In this document: positions 1 to 6,008 of the stretch, piece by piece
Layout of the letters: every line of letters starts with the position of its first letter
Numbering within the stretch: the stretch's first letter is position 1
From: an uncultured Oscillospiraceae bacterium
GTDB taxonomy: Bacteria; Bacillota; Clostridia; Oscillospirales; Acutalibacteraceae
Reading direction: 5' to 3'
DNA length: 15,508 nt
Assembly (NCBI GenBank): GCA_900552285.1
Contig: URYV01000020.1
Coordinates: 1 to 15,508, forward strand
The notes under the pieces: generated by a model
What the model was told of the DNA's origin: nothing
Seen by the model: only the letters and a program-made list of their open reading frames with translations
Databases searched by the model: none
Translations under genes and position numbers: made by a program

Positions 1-1
1 T

Positions 2-168
2 GCATCCGACTACAAGATCCAGCGCACCCGGGCCAACCGGATCGTCAACCAGGCCTGCAGGGCGACGTGCTGACTCTCCGGGGCCTTGGTAAGTGCGTGC
101 TGGAGGAAGTGGGGAATCAGACGAAAAAGGGAAGGCTGTACGTGGCTGTTGAACGATTTGTCTCATAA
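2..168 (+). pseudogene. 3' remnant of an S4-domain (YlmH-like) RNA-binding protein gene
   Basis: Two reading frames together resemble the C-terminal S4 RNA-binding domain of YlmH-type proteins. Frame 2 (2-73) gives SDYKIQRTRANRIVNQ, like the first S4 helices, then stops at 71-73. Frame 1 (from about 52 to the TAA at 166-168) gives GDVLTLRGLGKCVLEEVG followed by TKKGR and ends ERFVS, like the S4 beta strands. The roughly 20 residues that normally link these parts are missing and the frame changes near 52-60, so the gene is internally deleted or wrongly joined. The family assignment rests on the RxRANxxI and GDVLxxRGxG patterns and is moderate. The 5' end lies outside the window. Confidence 0.4.
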
Positions 169-202
169 TAGATATTTTGAGGGATTTTACAGGAAAAGAC
201 CA

Positions 203-232
203 TTGACAGTGTTTGTAAAAAGACGGTATTAT
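203..232 (+). promoter_or_regulatory. Sigma-70 type promoter in front of the trpS-like start
   Basis: TTGACA (203-208) and TATTAT (227-232) are separated by 18 bp. The promoter points at the ATG at 332. Between them is a leader with two mutually exclusive short pairings: GTCCGC (249-254) with GCGGAC (291-296), or CGCAGT (252-257) with ACTGCG (295-300). Confidence 0.55.
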
Positions 233-304
233 AGAGGGTATGTAGAAGGTCCGCAGTTATGAGAATTTTCATGAAATTTTTCATACAGAAGCGGACTGCG
301 AAGA

Positions 305-892
305 TTACGTATCAGGAAGGCAGGAAGAAAAATGGGAAAAATTATACTGACCGGCCTGACCGCATATAATCAGCGCCGAGGCAAGCTTTTTTCTCGCAAT
401 GTCGTCGGGATAAAAGGCAAGCCTTTGCCGAATTTTTGTCACCTCTCCGAAATTATCCTCGAAAATTTCGCCGTTCACCGCCTCGAGAAGGCAGCTTTCG
501 GGAATATTTAACCATTCGTATTTTGAGAGGACTCCGTCCCTTTTGCCCACGGTTTTTTCAAAAAAGTCGGCGGTGCGCATGACCCCTCGGCGGCTGCCGC
601 CCACGGGAGAGACAAGGCTCCTTTTTGCCCCGTCAAACTCCTTTGGCAGCTTTGCATAGGCCCGCTCCAGCAAAAAGGCCGTTCTTCGGTCGACCTTGCT
701 TTCGTCGGGGAGGAAAAGACAAAAGCCCGGTTCGAAATCGTGGTCTCTTGAAATTTCGTCGTCAAAGCCCAAGCATTCCGAGCCCTGGCCGCAAAGGCCG
801 AAGGCGGTGTATTTCACGACGTCGGGAAACTGCTCCTTAAGGATGTTTCCGTAAACTTCAAAATATTTTTTTGCCCCTTCAATTCCCTTCAT
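305..892 (-). CDS. DUF4037 family protein (nucleotidyltransferase-fold), C-terminus lost
   Basis: The protein matches the DUF4037 pattern, which has a nucleotidyltransferase-like core. G37-S38, D44-D45 and the S-x-D-H-D run at 48-52 form the GS...DxD type motif expected to bind metal and nucleotide; substrate is unknown. I take the ATG at 892, which overlaps the end of the upstream TPR gene by 14 nt, because family members begin like this (MKGIEGAKKYFE); the longer frame back to 985 only overlies TPR codons. Family resemblance continues to GQAGQYNF (about 338), then the frame runs through foreign sequence to a chance stop at 305. At 195 aa it is shorter than full-length relatives, and the cut coincides with the junction described for the left end. 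Co-translation with the TPR gene is likely. Confidence 0.7.
   Translation of the reverse strand: MKGIEGAKKYFEVYGNILKEQFPDVVKYTAFGLCGQGSECLGFDDEISRDHDFEPGFCLFLPDESKVDRRTAFLLERAYAKLPKEFDGAKRSLVSPVGGSRRGVMRTADFFEKTVGKRDGVLSKYEWLNIPESCLLEAVNGEIFEDNFGEVTKIRQRLAFYPDDIARKKLASALIICGQAGQYNFSHFSSCLPDT
332..355 (+). pseudogene. First codons of a tryptophanyl-tRNA synthetase-like gene, cut at a junction
   Basis: An ATG at 332 follows purine-rich AGGAAG boxes (314-327) and encodes MGKIILTG, the usual opening of bacterial TrpS before the nucleotide-binding loop. The expected continuation (D-R-P-T-G-x-L-H-x-G-H) is absent. The sequence instead becomes the reverse complement of the DUF4037 gene and the frame closes after about 60 codons. 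Eight residues are little to go on, so the identity is tentative, but a promoter, ribosome site and start codon leading into antisense sequence point to a join. Confidence 0.4.
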
Positions 893-1700
893 AGATTTTC
901 TTTGCCCTCGCTTTAAGCTCTCTTTCATAGAAGAAATATCCGTAATATCCGAAGGTTGGGGCGCATTTTTCGGCCACAAAGGCATAATAGCCGTTTTGGG
1001 GCTCGTCGCCGTTCAAAAGCTGCCACGCCGTCTCGACGCAGCGCTCGATTTCGGCCTCGGCCTCCTGCCCCTTGTCGCGGTAGTAAACGTCGGCCGCATT
1101 GAGATAGGAAATTGCCGCGTCCCACGAACCGTTCGGGGCTTTTTTCATGATTTCAATTGCCTTTTTACAGCAGTCGAGAGCCTCTTCAAAACGCCCGAGG
1201 TCGCAAAGGGCAAGCCCCTTGTTGTTATAAAGCCCGCCGAAAGCGGGGTCGCCCTCCGACAAATTCATGCCGTAGATTTCAAAGGCGCGGTCAAAAAGAG
1301 GCAGCCCCCTTTGAGCCTCGCCGAAGGCCTTGTAGACCGTGGCAACGTTAAGCAGCGCCGTTCCCGCCGTCACCGATTTGCCGATGTCAAGCTTGTCTAT
1401 AAGGGACAGCACCTTTTCGCAGGCGGCATAGGCCTCCTCCCTTTTCGAAAGCTTGCGGTAAAGACCGCACAGCTCGTTTTCCACCGTGAGAAGGCCCCTG
1501 TCGTCGCCGATTTTTTCGGCCTCATCCTTCCAGTAGAGCAGGGTTTTAAGGGCGCCGTCATAGTCGTTTTTGTCAAGATAGCGGTCGAGAGCCGAAATCA
1601 CACGGTCGGCGGGAATGAAGCTTTCGGTTTTTGTCGGGTCGCAAAGAGGACAGACCGGCTCGGCATAGTCCTCGTGAGAAATTATTTTATCGTTATACAT
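879..1700 (-). CDS. Tetratricopeptide repeat protein
   Basis: A 273-aa protein dominated by helix-pair repeats of TPR type. Examples are the stretches around LYRKLSKREEAYAACEKVL, NKGLALCDLGRFEEALDCCK and the preceding LLNVATVYKAFGE unit, with the usual small residue and aromatic spacing. A CPLC motif near residue 17 could bind a metal but has no partner pair that I can see. No signal peptide or membrane segment, so cytoplasmic. TPR proteins hold protein partners; here the overlapping DUF4037 gene downstream suggests the two products work together. The ATG at 1700 is preceded by GGGAGG at good spacing and by a strong promoter. The partner and process are unknown. Confidence 0.8.
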   Translation of the reverse strand: MYNDKIISHEDYAEPVCPLCDPTKTESFIPADRVISALDRYLDKNDYDGALKTLLYWKDEAEKIGDDRGLLTVENELCGLYRKLSKREEAYAACEKVLSLIDKLDIGKSVTAGTALLNVATVYKAFGEAQRGLPLFDRAFEIYGMNLSEGDPAFGGLYNNKGLALCDLGRFEEALDCCKKAIEIMKKAPNGSWDAAISYLNAADVYYRDKGQEAEAEIERCVETAWQLLNGDEPQNGYYAFVAEKCAPTFGYYGYFFYERELKARAKKIYEGN

Positions 1701-1739
1701 TTTGTCCTCCCAAAAGGGTTTTTAATTTTTTTCGACAAA

Positions 1740-1768
1740 AGTATATCATACATATTGCAATTTGTAAA
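1740..1768 (-). promoter_or_regulatory. Promoter of the TPR-DUF4037 operon
   Basis: On the minus strand TTTACA (1768-1763) and TATACT (1745-1740) are 17 bp apart. It overlaps the plus-strand nrdG promoter, so the two divergent units share one polymerase-binding region. Confidence 0.75.
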
Positions 1769-1783
1769 GGGGTATGATAGAAT
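1755..1783 (+). promoter_or_regulatory. Promoter of nrdG
   Basis: TTGCAA (1755-1760), 17-bp spacer, TAGAAT (1778-1783). It overlaps the divergent promoter on the opposite strand. Transcription would start near 1790, inside the NrdR-box-like site. Confidence 0.7.
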
Positions 1784-1787
1784 ATAA

Positions 1788-1803
1788 CCACTACATATTG
1801 TGT
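1788..1803 (+). promoter_or_regulatory. NrdR-box-like operator before nrdG
   Basis: CCACTACATATTGTGT agrees with the published NrdR consensus aCaCwAtATaTwGtgt at 14 of 16 positions, and differs at only two positions from the site before nrdD. It lies between the -10 element and the ribosome site of nrdG, where a bound repressor would block transcription. A second, half-matching TACATATTG lies 43 bp upstream (1749-1757), about four helical turns away. Confidence 0.7.
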
Positions 1804-1814
1804 CGGAGGCAAAA

Positions 1815-2513
1815 ATGAACTTTTACGGACTTCAAAAGCTTACATTGCTTGATTTTCCCCAAAAAACCGCCTGCACCCTTTTCACCGGCGGGTGCAATTT
1901 CCGATGTCCCTTTTGTCACAACGCCCTGCTTGTGACCGACATTTCAAAGGACGACATCATCCCCGAGGAGGAAATTCTCGCCTTTCTCGAAAAGCGGCGC
2001 GGGCTGCTTGACGGGGTGTGTGTGACCGGCGGAGAACCTCTTCTTTATAAGGAACTGCCCGATTTTCTTAAAAAGGTGAAGGAACTGGGCTTTGCCGTTA
2101 AAATCGACACCAACGGCAGCTTTCCCGACCGCCTTAAAAGCATAATCGACGGCGACCTTTGCGACTATGCGGCCGTCGACATTAAAAATTCGAGGGAAAA
2201 ATACCGAATGACCGTGGGAGTTGACAACTTTGATTTTTCACCCATAGAAAAGACCATCAACATTTTAAACGGCGGCTCGGTGCCCTTTGAATTCCGCACC
2301 ACCGTGACGAAGGAATTTCACGAAATTTCCGATATAGAAAGCATAGCGCAAATGATTGCCCCCGCTAAAAATTATTTTCTTCAGCAGTTTAAGGACAGCG
2401 GCAATCTCATCGGCGAAGGACTGTCCCCTCACAGCCCCGAAACCCTTGAAAAAATGGCAAAAGCAGCCTCAAAGTATATACCAAATGTGCAAATTCGTGG
2501 AATTGATATTTAA
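1815..2513 (+). CDS. nrdG: Anaerobic ribonucleoside-triphosphate reductase activating protein (radical SAM)
   Basis: A 232-aa radical-SAM protein. The [4Fe-4S] motif CxxxCxxC is at C27, C31 and C34 (GGCNFRCPFCHN), and the SAM-binding GGEP is at 72-75. The family generates a 5'-deoxyadenosyl radical that installs the glycyl radical on NrdD. The opening MNFYGLQKLTLLDFPQKTAC and the absence of an extra ferredoxin insert fit the NrdG-type activases of clostridia rather than pyruvate formate-lyase activase. I use the ATG at 1815, five bases after GGAGG (1805-1809); a GTG at 1800 would add five residues but lies inside the operator and upstream of the Shine-Dalgarno site. The gene precedes nrdD, the reverse of the common order, and the two are separated by a second promoter. 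Confidence 0.88.
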   Translation: MNFYGLQKLTLLDFPQKTACTLFTGGCNFRCPFCHNALLVTDISKDDIIPEEEILAFLEKRRGLLDGVCVTGGEPLLYKELPDFLKKVKELGFAVKIDTNGSFPDRLKSIIDGDLCDYAAVDIKNSREKYRMTVGVDNFDFSPIEKTINILNGGSVPFEFRTTVTKEFHEISDIESIAQMIAPAKNYFLQQFKDSGNLIGEGLSPHSPETLEKMAKAASKYIPNVQIRGIDI

Positions 2514-2519
2514 AAAATT

Positions 2520-2535
2520 CCACAAGATATTGTGT
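2520..2535 (+). promoter_or_regulatory. NrdR-box-like operator before nrdD
   Basis: CCACAAGATATTGTGT matches the NrdR consensus at 14 of 16 positions and contains the dyad CACAA/TTGTG. It ends 8 bp before the -35 element of the nrdD promoter. NrdR represses nrd genes when ATP/dATP levels signal enough deoxynucleotides. No clear second box could be found at the expected helical spacing. Confidence 0.72.
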
Positions 2536-2543
2536 TTTACCCC

Positions 2544-2572
2544 TTGACATTCAAAAAAAAGAAATGTATACT
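2544..2572 (+). promoter_or_regulatory. Strong promoter of nrdD-trxB
   Basis: TTGACA (2544-2549), 17-bp spacer, TATACT (2567-2572): a near-consensus housekeeping promoter. The 5' leader contains a GC hairpin, CCGCCC/GGGCGG (2592-2597 with 2604-2609, six-base loop), that has no T-tract and so may stabilise the message rather than end it. Confidence 0.82.
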
Positions 2573-2642
2573 CATATTCGGCGAATGTTTTCCGCCCGAA
2601 AGAGGGCGGGTAGAGATATGAAAAACAAAAAGGAGAAAAGTC

Positions 2643-5030
2643 ATGTATACCGTTATCAAAAGAGACGGAAAGGAAGTAAATTTTGACCTTTCCAAAATCA
2701 GAAACGCCATAACCAAGGCCTTTGACGCCTGCGAAATGAACTATCATCCCGACACGGTGGATTTTCTCGCCCTCAAGGTCACCTCGGATTTCGAGCAGAA
2801 AATCGCCGACGGCAAAATCACCGTCGAAGCCATTCAGGACAGCGTCGAATCGGTGCTTATCAAGAGCGGATACGACAGCGTGGCCAAGGCCTACATTCTT
2901 TACCGCAAGCAGAGAGAAAAATTCAGAAACTTGAGCACCACGCTGCTTGACTATAAAAAAATAGTCGACAACTATCTTCAGATAAACGACTGGCGAGTTA
3001 AGGAAAATTCCACCGTCACCTATTCGGTTGGCGGCCTCATTCTCAGCAACTCCGGTGCGATTACCGCCAACTATTGGCTGTCGGAGGTTTATGACGACGA
3101 AATCGGCGACGCTCACAGAAACGCCGACATTCACATTCACGACCTTTCCATGCTGACCGGCTACTGCGCCGGCTGGTCGCTTAAGCAGCTCATTCAGGAG
3201 GGGCTCGGCGGAGTTCCCGGAAAGATAACCTCCTCCCCCGCATCCCACCTTTCCACCCTCTGCAATCAGATGGTCAACTTCCTCGGAATCATGCAGAACG
3301 AATGGGCGGGCGCTCAGGCATTTTCCTCTTTCGACACCTATCTTGCTCCCTTTGTCAAGGTCGACAACCTTTCCTACAAGGAAGTCAAGCAGTGCATACA
3401 GTCCTTTATCTACGGCGTCAACACCCCCAGCCGCTGGGGAACCCAGTCGCCCTTCACCAACATCACCCTTGACTGGACCGTTCCCGCCGACCTCGCCGAG
3501 CTCAACGCAATCGTGGGCGGCAAGGAACTGGATTTCAAATACAAAGACTGCAAAAAGGAAATGGACATGGTCAACAAGGCCTTCATCGAGATCATGATCG
3601 AGGGCGACGCCAACGGCAGAGGCTTCCAGTATCCCATTCCCACCTATTCCATAACCCGCGATTTCGATTGGTCGGAAACCGAGAACAACAAGCTTCTCTT
3701 TGAAATGACCGCCAAATACGGCACCCCCTATTTCTCCAACTACATCAATTCCGACATGGAGCCCTCCGACGTTCGCTCCATGTGCTGCAGACTCCGTCTC
3801 GACCTTCGCGAGCTGCGCAAAAAATCCGGCGGCTTTTTCGGAAGCGGCGAGTCCACCGGCTCGGTGGGCGTCGTAACCATAAATATGCCCAGAATTGCCT
3901 ATCTCGCAAAGGACAAAAAGGATTTCTTCGACCGTCTTGACAAGCTCATGGACATTGCCGCAAGATCTCTTAAAATCAAGAGAACGGTCATCACCAAGCT
4001 GCTCGACAACGGCCTTTATCCTTATACCAAGCGTTATCTCGGCACCTTCAACAACCACTTTTCCACCATCGGTCTTGTGGGCATGAACGAGGCCGGCCTC
4101 AACGCCAAATGGCTGAGAAAGGATTTGACCCACAAGGAGACCCAGGACTTCACCGTCGAGGTGCTCAACCACATGAGAGAGCGTCTTTCCGACTATCAGG
4201 AGCAGTACGGCGACCTCTATAATCTCGAGGCCACCCCCGCCGAGTCCACCTCTTTCCGTCTCGCAAAGCACGACGTCAAGCGCTTTCCCGGCATCATCAC
4301 CGCTGCCAAGAGCTGCGACGACACCCCCTACTACACCAACAGCTCCCACCTGCCCGTGGGATACACCGAGGACATTTTCTCGGCTCTCGACGTTCAGGAC
4401 GAGCTGCAAACGCTCTACACCTCGGGTACCGTTTTCCACGCATTCCTGGGCGAAAAGCTGCCCGATTGGAAGGCGGCTGCAAATCTTGTCCGCAAGATAG
4501 CCGAAAACTACAAGCTGCCCTACTACACCATGTCCCCCACCTATTCGGTCTGCAAGACCCACGGATACCTGTCGGGCGAACAGAAAAAGTGCCCAATTTG
4601 CGGCGAGACCACCGAAATATACAGCCGAATCACCGGTTACTACCGCCCGGTTCAAAACTGGAACGACGGCAAAACCCAGGAATATAAGGACCGCAAGGTT
4701 TATGACATCGGCCGCTCCACCCTCACCCACCACGGCGTTATCGGCGGAGAGGACACAAAGACCGTTGCGGAAAAGATAACCGAAGCTCCTGCCGATGAGT
4801 CGATAAAGGACGGCAACATTCTTTTTGTGACCGCCACCTGCCCCAACTGCAAAATAGCCTGCGCGACGCTTGACAAGGCCGGCGTGGAATACACCAAGGT
4901 CTATGCCAACGAGCAGCCTGATTTTGCAAAGGAGCTGGGCGTTAAGCAGGCTCCCACCCTTGTGGTCATAAAGGACGGACAGGCCGAGAAATTCTCCGGC
5001 GTCTCCGACATCAAAAAGCATCTCAACTGA
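2643..5030 (+). CDS. nrdD: Anaerobic ribonucleoside-triphosphate reductase with fused C-terminal redoxin domain
   Basis: A 795-aa class III ribonucleotide reductase. Residues 1 to about 95 form the ATP-cone regulatory domain (VIKRDGKEVNFDLSKI). The central barrel follows. Zinc ligands are probably C637, H640, C650 and C653, and the glycyl radical is probably G665 in SRITGYYRPVQNWNDGK. This C-terminal signature resembles the thioredoxin-dependent subgroup more than the formate-dependent E. coli/T4 type. After a linker (about 690-722) comes a roughly 73-residue thioredoxin/glutaredoxin-like domain with CPNC at 733-736 and the cis-proline APT at 770-772. I infer that this domain delivers electrons to the active-site cysteines and is recharged by the TrxB encoded 16 bp downstream. 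ATG at 2643 is preceded by AGGAG seven bases away. The enzyme acts in the cytoplasm and needs NrdG for activation. Confidence 0.92.
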   Translation: MYTVIKRDGKEVNFDLSKIRNAITKAFDACEMNYHPDTVDFLALKVTSDFEQKIADGKITVEAIQDSVESVLIKSGYDSVAKAYILYRKQREKFRNLSTTLLDYKKIVDNYLQINDWRVKENSTVTYSVGGLILSNSGAITANYWLSEVYDDEIGDAHRNADIHIHDLSMLTGYCAGWSLKQLIQEGLGGVPGKITSSPASHLSTLCNQMVNFLGIMQNEWAGAQAFSSFDTYLAPFVKVDNLSYKEVKQCIQSFIYGVNTPSRWGTQSPFTNITLDWTVPADLAELNAIVGGKELDFKYKDCKKEMDMVNKAFIEIMIEGDANGRGFQYPIPTYSITRDFDWSETENNKLLFEMTAKYGTPYFSNYINSDMEPSDVRSMCCRLRLDLRELRKKSGGFFGSGESTGSVGVVTINMPRIAYLAKDKKDFFDRLDKLMDIAARSLKIKRTVITKLLDNGLYPYTKRYLGTFNNHFSTIGLVGMNEAGLNAKWLRKDLTHKETQDFTVEVLNHMRERLSDYQEQYGDLYNLEATPAESTSFRLAKHDVKRFPGIITAAKSCDDTPYYTNSSHLPVGYTEDIFSALDVQDELQTLYTSGTVFHAFLGEKLPDWKAAANLVRKIAENYKLPYYTMSPTYSVCKTHGYLSGEQKKCPICGETTEIYSRITGYYRPVQNWNDGKTQEYKDRKVYDIGRSTLTHHGVIGGEDTKTVAEKITEAPADESIKDGNILFVTATCPNCKIACATLDKAGVEYTKVYANEQPDFAKELGVKQAPTLVVIKDGQAEKFSGVSDIKKHLN

Positions 5031-5046
5031 ATTTCGGGTGTAACAA

Positions 5047-5949
5047 ATGTATGACATTATAATCATCGGCGGCGGCCCTGCGGGGCTGACCGCCGCAGTT
5101 TACGGAAAAAGAGCCGGAAAATCGGTTCTTGTTATAGAGAAGGAGACCTTCGGAGGACAGATAACCTTTTCCCCCAAGGTTGAAAACATCCCCGGATTTG
5201 CTCCCCTTTCGGGCAACGAATTTGCCGAAAAGCTTGTGGAGCAGGCGCTGACCCTCGGAGCCGACATGGAAATGGCCGAGGTTTCCTCCGTAAAGGACGG
5301 AGAGGTCAAGACCGTCGTCACCGACGGCGGAGACTTTGAAGGCAAGGCCGTCATAATCGCCTCGGGGGCAAAGCACCGTCTGCTCGGCGTCGAAAACGAA
5401 GAAAAATTCATCGGAAACGGCATTTCCTTTTGCGCCGTTTGCGACGGAGCCTTCTACAAGGGGCAGGACGTGGCCGTCATCGGCGGCGGAAACTCCGCCC
5501 TCCAGGAGGCGGTTCTGCTTTCCGAGCTTTGCAGCAAGGTCACGGTGGTGCAAAATCTCGATTTTCTCACCGGCGAAAAGACCCTTGCCGACCAGCTTTA
5601 TTCAAAAGAAAACGTGGAAATAATCACCGGCGCGACGGTGGAAGGCTTTGAAGGCAAAGAGGAGCTTTCGGGCGTCAACATCAAAAAATCCGACGGAAGC
5701 AATCTTCTTCTGCCCTGCGGCGGAGCTTTTTTGGCGGTGGGACTTGTGCCGCAAAATGAGCCCTTCTCGGTGCTTTGCGACCTGGACGGCAGCGGATATG
5801 TCGTCTCGGGAGAGGACTGTACGACCAAAACAAAGGGCATTTTCACGGCGGGCGACTGCCGCGCCAAAAGGATTCGTCAGGTCACAACCGCTGCGGCCGA
5901 CGGCGCCGTTGCCGCGCTTGCCGCCTGCAGTTACATCGACAGCCTTTAA
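5047..5949 (+). CDS. trxB: Thioredoxin reductase-like flavoprotein
   Basis: A 300-aa protein of the low-molecular-weight NADPH-dependent thioredoxin reductase family. The FAD-binding GGGPAG is at 8-13, the redox-active CAVC at C129/C132 followed by DG, the NADPH-binding GGGNSA at 146-151, and the C-terminal FAD motif TAGDC near the end. Length is slightly under the usual 310-320. It starts 16 bp after nrdD with only a weak ribosome site (GGGTG), so translation may be coupled to nrdD. The position suggests its main job is to reduce the CPNC redoxin domain fused to NrdD, although it could also serve free thioredoxins encoded elsewhere. NADPH versus another donor cannot be decided from the motif alone. 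Confidence 0.88.
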   Translation: MYDIIIIGGGPAGLTAAVYGKRAGKSVLVIEKETFGGQITFSPKVENIPGFAPLSGNEFAEKLVEQALTLGADMEMAEVSSVKDGEVKTVVTDGGDFEGKAVIIASGAKHRLLGVENEEKFIGNGISFCAVCDGAFYKGQDVAVIGGGNSALQEAVLLSELCSKVTVVQNLDFLTGEKTLADQLYSKENVEIITGATVEGFEGKEELSGVNIKKSDGSNLLLPCGGAFLAVGLVPQNEPFSVLCDLDGSGYVVSGEDCTTKTKGIFTAGDCRAKRIRQVTTAAADGAVAALAACSYIDSL

Positions 5950-5964
5950 TTTGTTATAACATAA

Positions 5965-6000
5965 AAAACGCAGACGCTTTTCCGTCTGCGTTTTCTTTTT
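5965..6000. terminator. Bidirectional rho-independent terminator between trxB and the Na/Pi transporter gene
   Basis: AAAACGCAGACG (5965-5976) pairs with CGTCTGCGTTTT (5983-5994) around a six-base loop. A T-run follows on the plus strand and another T-run (the A-run at 5963-5968) follows on the minus strand, so it can end both convergent units. Confidence 0.88.
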
Positions 6001-6008
6001 ACATTCGA

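Noticed and set aside
996..1787. Long plus-strand frame (263 codons) opposite the TPR gene
   Set aside because: It is the antisense shadow of the TPR gene, which has a ribosome site, promoter and repeat pattern; the plus frame shows no family character.
2469..5066. 865-codon minus-strand frame opposite nrdD
   Set aside because: Low-complexity G/V/L-rich translation, typical of the complement of a strongly codon-biased gene; nrdD is unmistakable on the plus strand.
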